A stretch of DNA of 64,000 bases from Billgrantia montanilacus (GTDB taxonomy: Bacteria > Pseudomonadota > Gammaproteobacteria > Pseudomonadales > Halomonadaceae): assembly GCF_003336675.1 (NCBI RefSeq), contig NZ_QPII01000014.1, positions 60,183 to 124,182 on the forward strand, read 5' to 3'. Position 1 is the stretch's first letter, and each line of letters begins with the position of its first letter. This document shows positions 28,192-39,968 of this stretch, in pieces. The notes under the pieces are model-generated. The model worked only from the letters and a program-made list of their open reading frames with translations. It did no database searches and had not been told where the DNA came from. Both the position numbers and the translations under genes were made by a program.

Positions 28192-29487
28192 ATGAAGGTT
28201 CTGATCATCGGCGGCGGCGGCCGCGAACATGCCCTGGCCTGGAAGGTCGCCCAGTCGCCACGCGTCGAACGCGTTTTCGTGGCTCCCGGCAACGCCGGTA
28301 CTGCCCGGGAAGACGGCGTGTCCAATGTCGCCATCGATGTGAACGACCTGGACGGGCTGGTGGCATTCGCCCAGAACGATGCCATCGACCTGACCATTGT
28401 CGGCCCGGAGGCGCCGCTGGTCGCGGGCGTCGTCGATCGCTTTCGCGAGGTCGGGCTGGCCATTTTCGGCCCCACCGCCGGGGCGGCCCAGCTCGAAGGT
28501 TCGAAGTCCTTCACCAAGGACTTCCTGGCGCGTCACGCCATTCCTACCGCTGCCTATCGCACCTTCACCGAGGTCGAGCCGGCGCTCGACTATCTGACCG
28601 AACAGGGTGCGCCCATCGTGATCAAGGCGGACGGCCTGGCGGCGGGCAAGGGTGTCATCGTCGCCATGACCCTGGCCGAGGCCGAGGCGGCCGTGCGTGA
28701 CATGCTGGAGGCAAATGCCTTTGGCGATGCGGGAGCGCGGGTAGTGATCGAAGAGTTCCTCGAGGGCGAGGAGGCGAGCTTCATCGTCATGGTCGACGGC
28801 AGCAACGTACTGCCCATGGCGACCAGTCAGGATCACAAGCGGGCGCTGGACGGTGACGAAGGCCCCAATACCGGTGGCATGGGCGCCTACTCGCCGGCAC
28901 CGGTGGTGACCGATGCGGTATACGAGAGAATCATGCAGGAAGTGATCATGCCCACGGTTCATGGCATGGCGGCGGAGGGGCATCCGTACAGCGGCTTTCT
29001 CTATGCTGGATTGATGATCGATGCCGAAGGCAAGCCGAGGGTCATCGAATACAATTGTCGCTTTGGCGACCCGGAAACCCAGCCGATCATGCTGCGCCTA
29101 CAGTCCGACCTTGCCGAGCTGTGCCTGGCAGGGGCGAAAGGAGAACTGGCGGGTCAGACCTGCGATTGGGACGGAAGAGCCGCCGTGGGTGTGGTGCTGG
29201 CGGCCGGTGGCTATCCGGGCGATTACCGCAAGGGTGATATCATCGAAGGGCTCGGGGCGGCTGCAAGGACCGGCTGCAAGGTTTTCCATGCCGGCACCGC
29301 CGAAGACGACCAGGGCCGTGTCCTGACCAGTGGTGGGCGCGTGCTCTGTGTCACTGCGCTGGGGCAGGGTGTGTCCCAAGCGCGCGACCTGGCTTACCAT
29401 GGGGTGGCGGCAATCAACTGGGACAGTGTCCAGTTCCGTCGGGATATCGCCTACCGCGCCATTGCCCGCGAGCAGCAGGCCGGCTAG
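28192..29487 (+). CDS. purD: Phosphoribosylamine-glycine ligase (GAR synthetase)
   Basis: Second step of purine biosynthesis, joining glycine to phosphoribosylamine with ATP. A 431-residue ATP-grasp enzyme with [18 protein letters not shown], the GPEAPL motif, [26 protein letters not shown] and [13 protein letters not shown], and [12 protein letters not shown] near the metal site. purH, often adjacent, is not here. No PUR box was seen upstream. Confidence 0.97.
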   Translation: MKVLIIGGGGREHALAWKVAQSPRVERVFVAPGNAGTAREDGVSNVAIDVNDLDGLVAFAQNDAIDLTIVGPEAPLVAGVVDRFREVGLAIFGPTAGAAQLEGSKSFTKDFLARHAIPTAAYRTFTEVEPALDYLTEQGAPIVIKADGLAAGKGVIVAMTLAEAEAAVRDMLEANAFGDAGARVVIEEFLEGEEASFIVMVDGSNVLPMATSQDHKRALDGDEGPNTGGMGAYSPAPVVTDAVYERIMQEVIMPTVHGMAAEGHPYSGFLYAGLMIDAEGKPRVIEYNCRFGDPETQPIMLRLQSDLAELCLAGAKGELAGQTCDWDGRAAVGVVLAAGGYPGDYRKGDIIEGLGAAARTGCKVFHAGTAEDDQGRVLTSGGRVLCVTALGQGVSQARDLAYHGVAAINWDSVQFRRDIAYRAIAREQQAG

Positions 29488-29544
29488 GCGGTGTCTGAGC
29501 GTCGCGAGTCTGTACTGACCGACAACAAGCACCAGGGAGTGAGG

Positions 29545-29985
29545 ATGGACCGCATCAAGCTGGAATTTCCCGAAGCGGCTATCGTGCACCGTCAGCCATT
29601 GTCGGTTCGCATCACCGACATGAACTATGGTCGGCACCTTGGGCATGACACCCTGGTATCGCTGCTCCACGAAGCGCGCATTCAGGCGTTCGGCTCCCTC
29701 GGGTTGACCGAGTGGGACCTGGGTGGCTATCCCAGCGTAGTGGCCGACCTCGCCGTACAGTATCAGTCCGAAGCGCGCTGGCCCGATGCCCTGGTGGTGG
29801 AGACTGCCATCCCGGCTCCGACAGGCAAGGTAATTGTCGTCTATCATCGCGTATGCCATGCCGAAGGCGGCCGGCCGGTGGCTATCGCCCGCCTCAATGT
29901 CGTGCTGATAAACCCTGCCCAGGGGCGTAGCGTTGCGATACCCGAGGTCGTGTGGCAGGCCCTCACCAGGGCGGAGAGCGCCTGA
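29545..29985 (+). CDS. Hotdog-fold acyl-CoA thioesterase (4HBT/YbgC type)
   Basis: A 146-residue hotdog protein with the pattern RITDMNYGRHLGHDTLVSLLHEARIQAF, comparable to the DxNxHxN-type active-site region of the FadM/YbgC group. Start ATG 29545 has an AGGGAG site; the upstream GTG (29491) has none. The stop overlaps the phosphoribulokinase start by one base, so the two are likely co-translated. Substrate not predictable. Confidence 0.85.
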   Translation: MDRIKLEFPEAAIVHRQPLSVRITDMNYGRHLGHDTLVSLLHEARIQAFGSLGLTEWDLGGYPSVVADLAVQYQSEARWPDALVVETAIPAPTGKVIVVYHRVCHAEGGRPVAIARLNVVLINPAQGRSVAIPEVVWQALTRAESA

Positions 29986-30857
29986 TGTCGCGCGAGTATC
30001 CGATCATCGCCGTCACGGGCTCCTCCGGGGCCGGCACGACGACGGTGAAGCGAACCTTCGAGCGGATGTTCGCCAGGGAGGACGTGCATGCCGCTATCGT
30101 CGATGGCGATGCCTTCCATCGTTACACCCGAGACGAACTGGCGCGCATCTTCCGCGAGGAGCCCGAACGCAAGGATGAGCTGTCCCACTTCGCCGTGGAG
30201 GCCAACCTGCTGGACCGGCTCGAGGCGCTCTTTCTGGAGTATGGCGAGCACGGCACCGGGACCTTTCGGCACTATATCCATGCCGAAGACAAGCAGATGA
30301 TCGAGGCCGGCTACCGGGTCGGCACCTTCACCGAGTGGCAGCCGCTGCCCTGCGGCACCGACCTGCTCTTCTACGAAGGCCTGCATGGCGGCCTGGTCAC
30401 CGCCGAGCACGATATTGCCCGGCACGTGGACCTGCTGGTGGGTGTCGCACCGACCATGAACCTGGAGTGGATCCAGAAGATCGATCGCGACATCAAGATG
30501 CGCGGTTACTCACAGGAGGCGGTGATCGATACCATCCTGGGGCGCATGGGCGACTACGTGCGCTATATCCAGCCGCAGTTCTCCCGTACCCATATCAACT
30601 TTCAGCGCGTGCCCACGGTGGACACTTCCAACCCCTTCGAGGTGCAGGATATCCCCAACGACGCCGAATCCTTCGTGGTCATCCGTTTCCGGGACCCCTC
30701 CACCGTGGATTTTCCGTGGCTGCTGGCGATGATCCAGGACTCCTTCATGAGTCGCCCGCACACCCTGGTCGTACCCGGTGCCAGGATGTCACTGGCCATC
30801 GAACTGATACTGGCGCCACTGGTGCGCCATCTGCTCGCTCAGCGGCGCTTTCGCTGA
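29985..30857 (+). CDS. prkB: Orphan phosphoribulokinase (PrkB-like)
   Basis: A 290-residue class I phosphoribulokinase/uridine kinase-family protein. Walker A VTGSSGAGTTTVKRTF, AIVDGDAFHRY, FYEGLHGG and WIQKIDRDIKMRGYS match E. coli PrkB (289 residues) and Pseudomonas homologues. No RuBisCO or other Calvin-cycle gene is near, so a CO2-fixing role is unlikely; the function of PrkB in heterotrophs is unsettled. It overlaps the thioesterase by one base and is followed after 47 bp by a HIT gene. Confidence 0.9.
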   Translation: MSREYPIIAVTGSSGAGTTTVKRTFERMFAREDVHAAIVDGDAFHRYTRDELARIFREEPERKDELSHFAVEANLLDRLEALFLEYGEHGTGTFRHYIHAEDKQMIEAGYRVGTFTEWQPLPCGTDLLFYEGLHGGLVTAEHDIARHVDLLVGVAPTMNLEWIQKIDRDIKMRGYSQEAVIDTILGRMGDYVRYIQPQFSRTHINFQRVPTVDTSNPFEVQDIPNDAESFVVIRFRDPSTVDFPWLLAMIQDSFMSRPHTLVVPGARMSLAIELILAPLVRHLLAQRRFR

Positions 30858-30904
30858 GCGCTGTACGACTTCCTTTCTTTCACGACGACAGGAGCATGAC
30901 ATCG

Positions 30905-31246
30905 ATGGACTGCCTGTTCTGCAAGATCATCAAGCGTGAGATTCCCGCGGACATCGTCTTCGAAGACGAGCATGTCCTGGCATTCAACGATATCAACCCC
31001 CAGGCGCCTACCCACATCCTGATCATCCCCAAGCAGCACATCGCCACCTTGAACGATATCGAGGAGGCTGACCTGGCCCTGGTCGGCCGCCTGCAGTTCA
31101 CCGCGGCACGGCTGGCGCAGGAGCGTGGCTTCGCCGACGATGGCTATCGCGTGGTGATGAACTGCAATGACCAGGGCGGGCAAACGGTCTATCATATTCA
31201 TATGCACCTGATGGGCGGTCGACGCTTTACTTGGCCGGCTGGCTAG
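30905..31246 (+). CDS. HIT-family purine nucleoside phosphoramidase (HinT-like)
   Basis: A 113-residue HIT protein: MDCLFCKIIKREIPADIVFED, then DINPQAPTHILIIPK, and the catalytic HIT triad in GGQTVYHIHMHLMGG (about 91-105). ATG 30905 was preferred because GGAG (30891-30894) is 10 bases away; ATG 30896 is too close to it. Likely hydrolyses AMP-N-linked substrates in the cytoplasm. Confidence 0.93.
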   Translation: MDCLFCKIIKREIPADIVFEDEHVLAFNDINPQAPTHILIIPKQHIATLNDIEEADLALVGRLQFTAARLAQERGFADDGYRVVMNCNDQGGQTVYHIHMHLMGGRRFTWPAG

Positions 31247-31304
31247 CCGGCGCCCTGCGGTGAAAACCGCGCGCGTCGAGGCGTGCGACGCATCAGGTGC
31301 ATAC

Positions 31305-31338
31305 CCGCAAACGCCACCCGCGAGGGTGGCGTTTGCGG
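31305..31338 (+). terminator. Hairpin terminator after the HIT gene
   Basis: A perfect 15-bp stem (31305-31319 with 31324-31338) with a GCGA loop, 60 bp after the stop and before coq7. Only a short T stretch follows. Confidence 0.7.
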
Positions 31339-31419
31339 TATTCAACGTCGGCTCTTCCAGGCGATGAGCGCCTTGGCTGGGTCGGTGGTTTGATTCGTCT
31401 GTGTTGAAACGAGGGTGCC

Positions 31420-32064
31420 ATGACCCGCAAGCTGAGCCATGCCGATACGCTGATCCACCAGTTCGATACCGTACTGCGCACACTGGTGCCCCATGCCGCA
31501 CGCTCGTCGCGTCCCTCCCCGGTCACCGCGGATATCGACGATGACCCCATGACGCTGGACGAGCGTCGCCACGCGGCGGGGCTGATGCGTGTCAATCATA
31601 CCGGGGAGGTGTGTGCTCAGGCGCTCTATCAAGGGCAGGGATGTACCGCCAAGCTGCCCGAGGTGCGTGAGCAGATGGAGCAGTCCGCCCAGGAGGAAAT
31701 CGACCACCTGGCTTGGTGCGACGAGCGTTTGCAGGAACTGGGCGGTCACACCAGCCTGCTCAACCCGCTATTCTATGCCGCTTCCTTCGGGCTAGGCGCC
31801 GTGGCCGGTGCGGTGGGCGATCGTGTCAGCCTCGGCTTCGTTGCGGCAACCGAAGAGCAGGTGGGCAAGCACCTCAACGAACACATGGAAACCCTGCCGC
31901 CGGGCGATCACCGCTCCCGGGCGGTGCTGCGCCAGATGGCCATCGACGAAGCGCACCATGCCCAGCTCGCACTGGAAGCCGGCGGGGCGCGCTTCCCGAC
32001 ACCGGTGAAGTTCGGCATGTCGCTGATGTCCAAGGTCATGACCAAGAGTGTCTATCGGCTCTGA
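31420..32064 (+). CDS. coq7: Demethoxyubiquinone (DMQ) hydroxylase Coq7
   Basis: A 214-residue di-iron hydroxylase of late ubiquinone synthesis, membrane-associated. The ferritin-like iron ligands are visible in [39 protein letters not shown] and [14 protein letters not shown]. Pseudomonads also use a Coq7-type enzyme instead of UbiF. Confidence 0.95.
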   Translation: MTRKLSHADTLIHQFDTVLRTLVPHAARSSRPSPVTADIDDDPMTLDERRHAAGLMRVNHTGEVCAQALYQGQGCTAKLPEVREQMEQSAQEEIDHLAWCDERLQELGGHTSLLNPLFYAASFGLGAVAGAVGDRVSLGFVAATEEQVGKHLNEHMETLPPGDHRSRAVLRQMAIDEAHHAQLALEAGGARFPTPVKFGMSLMSKVMTKSVYRL

Positions 32065-32119
32065 GCACGTTTACCGGCAGCTGGCCCTGTGGTGGATAGT
32101 CATGCGCCCGGTGGTCTGT

Positions 32120-32539
32120 TCAGGCATCTACGATGGTGTAGGAGTGGCTGAGCTCGACGCCGCCCTTGGCCAGCATGATGGAGGCGCTGCAATACTTCTC
32201 GGCGGAGAGTTCCACTGCGCGTTTCACCTGGCTCTCCTTCAGGCTGTGGCCCGCCACGGTGAAGTGGATGTGGATCTTGGTAAAGACTGCCGGCACGGCA
32301 TCGGCACGCTCGGCCTCGACCTGGGCGACGCAGTCGGTCACGGCAGCGCGCGACTTGTCGAGGATCTCCAGCACATCGAAGGAGGCGCAGGCACCCATGC
32401 CCATCAGCAGCATCTCCATGGGGCGTGGCCCGGTGTTGCGGCCGCCATGGTCGGGGGGGCCGTCGATGACCACGCTGTGGCCGCTGCCTGATTCGGTGAC
32501 GAACTGGCGACCGTCGGTCCATTTGATAGTGGCTTTCAT
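32120..32539 (-). CDS. OsmC-family protein (YhfA-like)
   Basis: A 139-residue OsmC/Ohr-fold protein: MKATIKWTDGRQFVTESGSG, PMEMLLMGMGACASFDVLEIL with the first redox Cys, and YCSASIMLAKGGVELSHSY with the second. The order of Cys residues suggests peroxidase-like chemistry, but the YhfA subgroup has no proven substrate. ATG 32539 was chosen on homology; an ATG at 32584 would add 15 unconserved residues. A pentanucleotide repeat lies 59 bp upstream. Confidence 0.88.
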   Translation of the reverse strand: MKATIKWTDGRQFVTESGSGHSVVIDGPPDHGGRNTGPRPMEMLLMGMGACASFDVLEILDKSRAAVTDCVAQVEAERADAVPAVFTKIHIHFTVAGHSLKESQVKRAVELSAEKYCSASIMLAKGGVELSHSYTIVDA

Positions 32540-32597
32540 GGCAAGGGTTCCTGTCGAGAAATGGGATAACGATGGGAGCAGCATATCATTCGATGGT

Positions 32598-34352
<1,755 letters not shown>

Positions 34353-34448
34353 GTGGGCTCCTTGCTGATGTCGGGCGGTGCCGGTTGACGCCCGTTGGGC
34401 ACCGCCGCATGCTCGTTCAATGACATACGACAGGCCGGGTACGGTCTG

Positions 34449-34454
34449 TATAAT
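34449..34454 (+). promoter_or_regulatory. TATAAT -10 element before lptD
   Basis: Perfect TATAAT 32 bp upstream of the lptD ATG, immediately preceded by TG. No good -35 is found at 16-18 bp; TGACAT (34421-34426) is too far. Confidence 0.5.
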
Positions 34455-34486
34455 ACCGATTCTCTCCGGCAAGGACATCGTGGACC

Positions 34487-36922
34487 ATGGGCAAGGGACA
34501 AGCAGGGGCAGCGCTGGCTGGCCTGATCACTTACGGCCTGACCTGCGGCGCGCTGGCAGCGGTGGCGCTGGAGCCCCTGCCGGCCGCGCAGCTCGACTGG
34601 CACGCCTGGGGCGACGACCGCCCGGCGGGTGCGCTGTGCCGTGGCACCTATGTGATGCCTGAGTATCGCCTGCCGGCGACAGATGACCCAGAGCAGGTGA
34701 GATCCGAGTCCGACAGCGCCTTCTATGGCGAAGAGGGCGAGACGATTCTTGGCGGCGAAGTGATCCTGCGACGTGGCGACAGTCAGCTGGAATCCCCGAG
34801 GGTTAGCGTGCCGGCATCGCGCGAGCAGGCTTTTGCCGAGGGGCCGCTGGCATTACGCGACCAGAGTTTGCTGGTTCGGGGGCAGGCGGCCGATGTCTCT
34901 CTGGTCAGCGATGCTGCCAGCGTCGATATGGCCCACTACGTCATCCATGATCAGCGCCTGCGCGGAAATGCGTTGCAGTTGGAACGCCTGGAGGATGGGC
35001 GCTACCGCCTGACCAGGGCGAACTTCACCACCTGCGACCCGGGCGACGAGATGTGGCGTCTGGTGACCGGCGACCTGGTGCTCGACCGCGAGAGTGGATT
35101 TGGCACGGCGCGTCACGCTCGCGTGGAGATGGGGCCGGTGCCGGTCTTCTACTGGCCCTGGGTGCGCTTCCCTATCGATGATCGTCGTCAAACTGGATTC
35201 CTGTGGCCGGAGATCGGTCTCTCCGGTGGCGGCCTGGACTATGCTCAGCCGTTCTACTGGAATATCGCGCCCAATCACGATGCCACCATCACGCCCCGCT
35301 GGATATCCGATCGGGGCCTGTTGCTTGGGGGCGAATATCGCTACCTGTTCCCCACCGATGTTGGTCAGGTCGAGGGCGCCTACCTGTCGAGCGACGGAGG
35401 TGGTTCCAGCGATGACCCCAACGCTGCCTCGGGTCGATTCGAAGGCGAGGATCGTTGGTATCTCGATTACCGACACTCTGGTTACTTTGACCGGCGCAAC
35501 CGCTATGACCTGCGTTACGGGGCCGCCAGCGACGGACGTTATTTTGACGACTACGGCAGTATCTTCGGTGACGATCCCGACAACATGCACCGCTTGGCCC
35601 GCCTGCGCCATCTTGGCGACGTCTGGCAATTCGATGCCCGGGCCGAAGGTTTCCAGCGCCTTGACGACCCGCTGCGCGATCGTGACAAGCCCTTCTATCG
35701 GCTGCCCAGCCTGACGGCGAACGCGCGCTGGACCCAGGAGAGCGGCTTTTACCAGCAGTGGCGCTCCAACCTCACCTACTTCTGGCGTGACGTGAACGAA
35801 GTAGCCATTCCGCTTGATCGGGAGGCGGCAGTGGGCAGTCGGCTGCACCTCTCCCCGGCCACGGGTTGGCGCTTCGATAACAGCTGGGGCCATCTCGAGC
35901 CTCGCGTCGAGTGGCTCTATACCGCCTATGCCCTGGACTATGGGCAGCGCGAGACCGACCGGGATACCTCACTGCAGCGGGCCGTGCCGGTGTCGTCCAT
36001 CGACGGAGGCCTGGTCTTCGAGCGTGAGCTGGAGCTCGGCGGACGTGACTACCGCCATACCCTGGAGCCGAGACTCAACTACGCCTACGTACCGGGCACT
36101 GACCAGAGTGAGTTCCCCGACTTCGATGCCGGCGAGCGCGCTTTCTCCTGGAACCAACTCTGGTCGCCGCACCGTTTCTCCGGCGCCGACCGAGTCGGTG
36201 ACCTGAACCGGCTCTCGGTGGGTCTCGAGTCACGCCTGCTGGAAGATGCCAGTGGCCGTGAGCGCGTCTCTGTAGGGGTGGGTCAGGCGTTCTACTTCGA
36301 CGACCGCAACATCGACATCGATGGCGACCCCGACACCCTGCCGCCGGACTCGGATTTCGAGCGCTTCTACAATGCCACTCGCGACCGCTCGTCGCTGGTC
36401 TCGCGACTCGATTGGCAGATCGACGATCAGTGGCGCAGCCGCCTGGAGTGGCTCTACGATGATCGTCAGGAGCGTACCGAGAGAAGCTCAGCCTATCTGC
36501 AGTACCGAGCCAAGGCGGGACACGTGTTGAACCTTGGCTATCGCTGGGAACTCCAAGGCTTCGATCCATCGGTGGAGCCCGGCGATGACGAGTTCCGCGA
36601 TTTCGACCGTGAGGAGTTCGACATGTCGTTCGCCTGGAAGGCTTCGCCGCGAGTGGACCTGATCGGTCGGGCGCTCTACGACCACACCAACGACCGTTTT
36701 CTGGACCAGCTGGCGGGTGTGCAGTGGAACGACTGCTGCTATGGTCTGCAGCTGGTCTGGCGCCAATGGATCGATGACAGTGGTACCGCCCGGATCGATA
36801 ACGACGTCACCGAGCGAGGGGTCTTCCTGCGCTTCGTGCTGAAGGGGCTGGGGGGTGTCGGTGGCGACGCCGGCGACTATTTCGAACAGGCTGTTCCGGG
36901 TTATCGTGCGACCGCTTTTTGA
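34487..36922 (+). CDS. lptD: LPS-assembly protein LptD
   Basis: An 811-residue outer-membrane beta-barrel that with LptE inserts LPS into the outer leaflet. A signal-like N-terminus (to about residue 25) is followed by the OstA/LptA-like domain (about 65-200; EEGETILGGEVILRRGDSQLESP region) and a barrel rich in YR/DWQ strands. Cysteines match the LptD disulfide pattern: one near residue 46 (ALCRGTY), one in FTTCDPGDEMW and the adjacent pair in WNDCCYG. The barrel is strongly acidic, in keeping with a halophile. Confidence 0.95.
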   Translation: MGKGQAGAALAGLITYGLTCGALAAVALEPLPAAQLDWHAWGDDRPAGALCRGTYVMPEYRLPATDDPEQVRSESDSAFYGEEGETILGGEVILRRGDSQLESPRVSVPASREQAFAEGPLALRDQSLLVRGQAADVSLVSDAASVDMAHYVIHDQRLRGNALQLERLEDGRYRLTRANFTTCDPGDEMWRLVTGDLVLDRESGFGTARHARVEMGPVPVFYWPWVRFPIDDRRQTGFLWPEIGLSGGGLDYAQPFYWNIAPNHDATITPRWISDRGLLLGGEYRYLFPTDVGQVEGAYLSSDGGGSSDDPNAASGRFEGEDRWYLDYRHSGYFDRRNRYDLRYGAASDGRYFDDYGSIFGDDPDNMHRLARLRHLGDVWQFDARAEGFQRLDDPLRDRDKPFYRLPSLTANARWTQESGFYQQWRSNLTYFWRDVNEVAIPLDREAAVGSRLHLSPATGWRFDNSWGHLEPRVEWLYTAYALDYGQRETDRDTSLQRAVPVSSIDGGLVFERELELGGRDYRHTLEPRLNYAYVPGTDQSEFPDFDAGERAFSWNQLWSPHRFSGADRVGDLNRLSVGLESRLLEDASGRERVSVGVGQAFYFDDRNIDIDGDPDTLPPDSDFERFYNATRDRSSLVSRLDWQIDDQWRSRLEWLYDDRQERTERSSAYLQYRAKAGHVLNLGYRWELQGFDPSVEPGDDEFRDFDREEFDMSFAWKASPRVDLIGRALYDHTNDRFLDQLAGVQWNDCCYGLQLVWRQWIDDSGTARIDNDVTERGVFLRFVLKGLGGVGGDAGDYFEQAVPGYRATAF

Positions 36923-36973
36923 GGTCGCCCCAGCAGGTTTTTTATCAGAGATACCATGAGAGGAAAGAACGTT

Positions 36974-37639
36974 ATGCGCATCCCGCGAATCGCCACACTG
37001 GGCGCAGCCCTTGGGCTGGTCCTGTGCCTTGGGGCCTTGCCTCTGATGGCTATGGCCCAGGATTTCCAGCCGTTGCAGCGCCAGTCGCTGGACCGCATCG
37101 TGGCGGTTGTCAACCAACACGCCATCATGGAGAGCGACCTGGCCGAGCGCGTGGAACTGGTGCGCAGCCAGGTGGCGGCTCAGGGCCAGGGTCTCCCCCC
37201 AGAAGCGATGCTGCGTGAGCAGGTGCTCGAGAGCATCATCGTCGAGGAGATCCAGCTGCAGAAGGCAAGAAGTGCCGGACTTGGCATCGACGACACCGAA
37301 CTCAACCGCCAGATGCGGGCCATTGCCGAGAGCAACGGCATGACACTCGAGGAGTTTGCCGATGCCCTGGAGGCCGACGGCCTGACGATGGCTGCCGTAC
37401 GGGAGGAGATTCGCCGCGAGATGCTGATGCGCGAACTGCACCAGCGCCAGGTGGGCTCGAGTGTCAACGTCAGCGAGCGGGAAGTGGAGCGTTTCATCGA
37501 GCAGCGGGGCGGTGGTGTGAGCCGTGACCAGGCCCGCCAGATGGTCTTCCAGCAGAAGGCCGAAGAGGCCTTGGATGCCTGGATCCAGGAGATCCGCGCC
37601 GAGGCCTTCGTCGACAATCGCCTGTCCACCTCCCGCTGA
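36974..37639 (+). CDS. surA: SurA-type periplasmic chaperone lacking both PPIase domains
   Basis: A 221-residue protein in the usual surA place between lptD and pdxA. A signal peptide (1-29, AMA-Q), then the SurA N-terminal domain (LDRIVAVVNQHAIMESDLAERV to MLMRELHQRQVGSSVNVSEREVERFI), then directly the C-terminal helix (DQARQMVFQQKAEEALDAWIQEIRAEAFVDNRL). E. coli SurA (428 residues) has two parvulin domains between these parts; here they are absent, with only RGGGVS as linker, and the frame is intact. ATG 36974 follows AGAGGAAAG. In E. coli the N+C core keeps chaperone activity. Confidence 0.9.
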   Translation: MRIPRIATLGAALGLVLCLGALPLMAMAQDFQPLQRQSLDRIVAVVNQHAIMESDLAERVELVRSQVAAQGQGLPPEAMLREQVLESIIVEEIQLQKARSAGLGIDDTELNRQMRAIAESNGMTLEEFADALEADGLTMAAVREEIRREMLMRELHQRQVGSSVNVSEREVERFIEQRGGGVSRDQARQMVFQQKAEEALDAWIQEIRAEAFVDNRLSTSR

Positions 37640-38700
37640 TGGCAGTGGCGGTTCAGTCGCCTGTCCTGGCAGTGACCACTGGCGAGCCTGCCGGTATAGG
37701 GCCCGAGCTGGTGCTGCAGCTGGCAACCGGTGAGCCGTTCCCGGCACGGGTCGTGGCGGTGGGTGACCCGTCGCTGCTGGCCGAGCGTGCCGCAATGGTA
37801 GACGCCCGGGTCGAGCTGATGACGCTGGCACCGGATGAACCCGTGCCAGCGCCGAAGGCCGGTGTGCTGCCGGTCTGGCCGGTGGCGCTGCGGGAGCCGA
37901 GCCTGCCGGGCCGGCTGGCGGTCGCCAATTCCGACTATGTGCTGGAAACCCTGGACCTGGCGGTACGGGCGTGTCTGGCCGGTGATGCTGCCGGTATGGT
38001 CACCGCCCCCCTGCACAAGGGGGTGATACTCGATGCCGGCCATGCGGGGTTCAGCGGCCATACCGAATACCTTCGCGACGCCTGCGGCGTCGATGAGGTG
38101 GTGATGTTGCTGGCCACCGACCAGGCGCTGCATGCCAGCGAAGCGAGCTGGCAGGGTGGGGCGGCCCTGAGGGTGGCGCTGGCCACCACTCACCTGCCAC
38201 TGAAGGACGTGGCCGGCGCCATTACCGACGAACGCCTGGCGCGTATCCTGCGTATCCTGCGGGCCGACCTCAGGCGCTGGTTCGGTGTGACCGAGCCACG
38301 CATCGCCGTCTGTGGCCTCAACCCCCATGCCGGAGAAGGGGGCCACCTGGGTCGCGAGGAGATCGATGTCATCGTGCCCTGCCTCGAGCGGCTGCGCGGC
38401 GAGGGCCTGCGCCTCGATGGGCCGCTGCCGGCCGACACCCTGTTCACGCCGCGACACCTGGCAGGCGTGGATGCCGTGTTGGCGATGTATCATGACCAGG
38501 GCCTGCCGGTGCTCAAGTATGCCGGCTTCGGCCGTGCCGCCAATATCACCCTGGGGCTGCCGCTGGTGCGGACCTCGGTGGATCACGGCACGGCGCTGGA
38601 TCTGGCAGGCCGCGGCGTTGCCGACCCGGGCAGCCTGCGCGTGGCCATCGCGCTAGCCGCCGACATGGCCCGCCTTGGCGCGGCCGCTTCAATATCCTGA
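37639..38700 (+). CDS. pdxA: 4-hydroxythreonine-4-phosphate dehydrogenase
   Basis: A 353-residue NAD-dependent enzyme of pyridoxal phosphate synthesis (DXP-dependent route). Motifs: [18 protein letters not shown] at the N-terminus, [58 protein letters not shown] and [17 protein letters not shown] with the Zn-binding His residues. Starts one base into the surA stop (TGATG). Confidence 0.96.
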   Translation: MAVAVQSPVLAVTTGEPAGIGPELVLQLATGEPFPARVVAVGDPSLLAERAAMVDARVELMTLAPDEPVPAPKAGVLPVWPVALREPSLPGRLAVANSDYVLETLDLAVRACLAGDAAGMVTAPLHKGVILDAGHAGFSGHTEYLRDACGVDEVVMLLATDQALHASEASWQGGAALRVALATTHLPLKDVAGAITDERLARILRILRADLRRWFGVTEPRIAVCGLNPHAGEGGHLGREEIDVIVPCLERLRGEGLRLDGPLPADTLFTPRHLAGVDAVLAMYHDQGLPVLKYAGFGRAANITLGLPLVRTSVDHGTALDLAGRGVADPGSLRVAIALAADMARLGAAASIS

Positions 38701-38725
38701 CGAACGACAAGACAAGGACTTTTTC

Positions 38726-39538
38726 ATGGCATCGCGCCCGCCGGTCCACCGCGCTCGCAAGCGCTTCGGCCAGAATTTCCTGCGTGACCCCGGCATCATC
38801 TCGCGCATCGTGCGGGCCATAGCCCCCCGCCCTGGCGATCGCCTGGTGGAGATCGGTCCTGGTCAGGGCGCCCTGACCGAACCCCTGGTAGAGGCGGCCG
38901 AGGGACAGCTCGAGGTAATCGAGCTGGACCGTGATCTGATACCCGGGTTGCGGGTGCAGTTCTTCAACTACCCCGACTTCATCATCCACGAGGGTGATGC
39001 GCTCAAGTTCGACTTTCACGCCCTGCGCGGTGAGGGCGAGCCGCTGCGGGTGGTCGGTAACCTGCCCTATAACATCTCCACGCCTCTCATCAGTCACCTG
39101 CTCGAGGCGGGAGACGCGATAGCCGACATGCACTTCATGCTGCAGAAGGAGGTGGTCGAACGCCTGGCCGCCGAACCGGGCGGCCCCGACTGGGGGCGGC
39201 TGTCGGTCATGGCCCAATACCGCTGTCGGGTCGATGCGCTGTTCACCGTGCCCCCGGAAGCCTTCGTGCCTCGCCCCAAGGTGGAGTCGGCCATCGTCCG
39301 GCTGACGCCTCATGCGAGCCTGCCGTATCCGGCTAGCGACGAGGCGCTGCTCTTCCATGTGGTGCGCCAGGCCTTCGGCCAGCGCCGCAAGACGCTGCGC
39401 AACAACCTCAAGGGGCGTATCGATGCCGATGCCCTCGAGGCCTTGGGCATCGAGCCATCGCGCCGTCCCCAGACACTCACGATCGAAGAGTTCGTTCGTA
39501 TCTCCAACCATCTGGCCGCTTCGGAGGCGACGACATGA
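38726..39538 (+). CDS. rsmA: 16S rRNA (adenine-1518/1519-N6)-dimethyltransferase
   Basis: A 270-residue KsgA-family enzyme that dimethylates A1518 and A1519 in helix 45. [31 protein letters not shown] (SAM motif I), [14 protein letters not shown] (catalytic NLPY) and [14 protein letters not shown] are all present. ATG 38726 was chosen on homology and AAGGAC upstream; the frame continues upstream without conservation. Overlaps apaG by 4 bases. Confidence 0.96.
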   Translation: MASRPPVHRARKRFGQNFLRDPGIISRIVRAIAPRPGDRLVEIGPGQGALTEPLVEAAEGQLEVIELDRDLIPGLRVQFFNYPDFIIHEGDALKFDFHALRGEGEPLRVVGNLPYNISTPLISHLLEAGDAIADMHFMLQKEVVERLAAEPGGPDWGRLSVMAQYRCRVDALFTVPPEAFVPRPKVESAIVRLTPHASLPYPASDEALLFHVVRQAFGQRRKTLRNNLKGRIDADALEALGIEPSRRPQTLTIEEFVRISNHLAASEATT

Positions 39539-39933
39539 ATCGGGTAACGGATACGCCACAAGAGAGTGAAGTGTTAGTTGACGTCGAGCCCGCCTTTCGC
39601 GATGACGAATCCTCCAGTGACGAAGCGCGCTATGTCTTCAGCTACACGGTGACCATCCACAATCATTCCGCACGCAGCATGCAGCTGCTGGCCCGTCACT
39701 GGAAGATTACCCAGGGCAGTGGCAAGGTGCAGGAAGTGCGCGGCAAGGGAGTGGTCGGGCAGCAGCCGATGATCGGCCCGGGGCAGACCTTTCGCTATAC
39801 CAGTCGCGCCATCCTCGATGGGCCGGTAGGGGTCATGGAGGGTGCCTATACCTGCGTCGACACCGCCAGCCAGCGGCCCTTCGAAGTGGAGATTCCGCCC
39901 TTCCGGCTGGCTGGTCCCAACCAGGTGCACTGA
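39535..39933 (+). CDS. apaG: ApaG protein
   Basis: A 132-residue beta-sandwich protein of unknown biochemical role, co-transcribed with rsmA and apaH in many proteobacteria. [27 protein letters not shown] and [18 protein letters not shown] are the family signature. ATGA overlap with rsmA. Confidence 0.96.
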   Translation: MNRVTDTPQESEVLVDVEPAFRDDESSSDEARYVFSYTVTIHNHSARSMQLLARHWKITQGSGKVQEVRGKGVVGQQPMIGPGQTFRYTSRAILDGPVGVMEGAYTCVDTASQRPFEVEIPPFRLAGPNQVH

Positions 39934-39968
39934 GGCGTCGACAAACGGCAGGGCGACAAGGAGAGGAC

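Noticed and set aside
36974..37639. surA truncated by a frameshift
   Set aside because: The SurA C-terminal helix is present in the same frame at the end of the gene, so the missing domains are an internal absence, not a premature stop.
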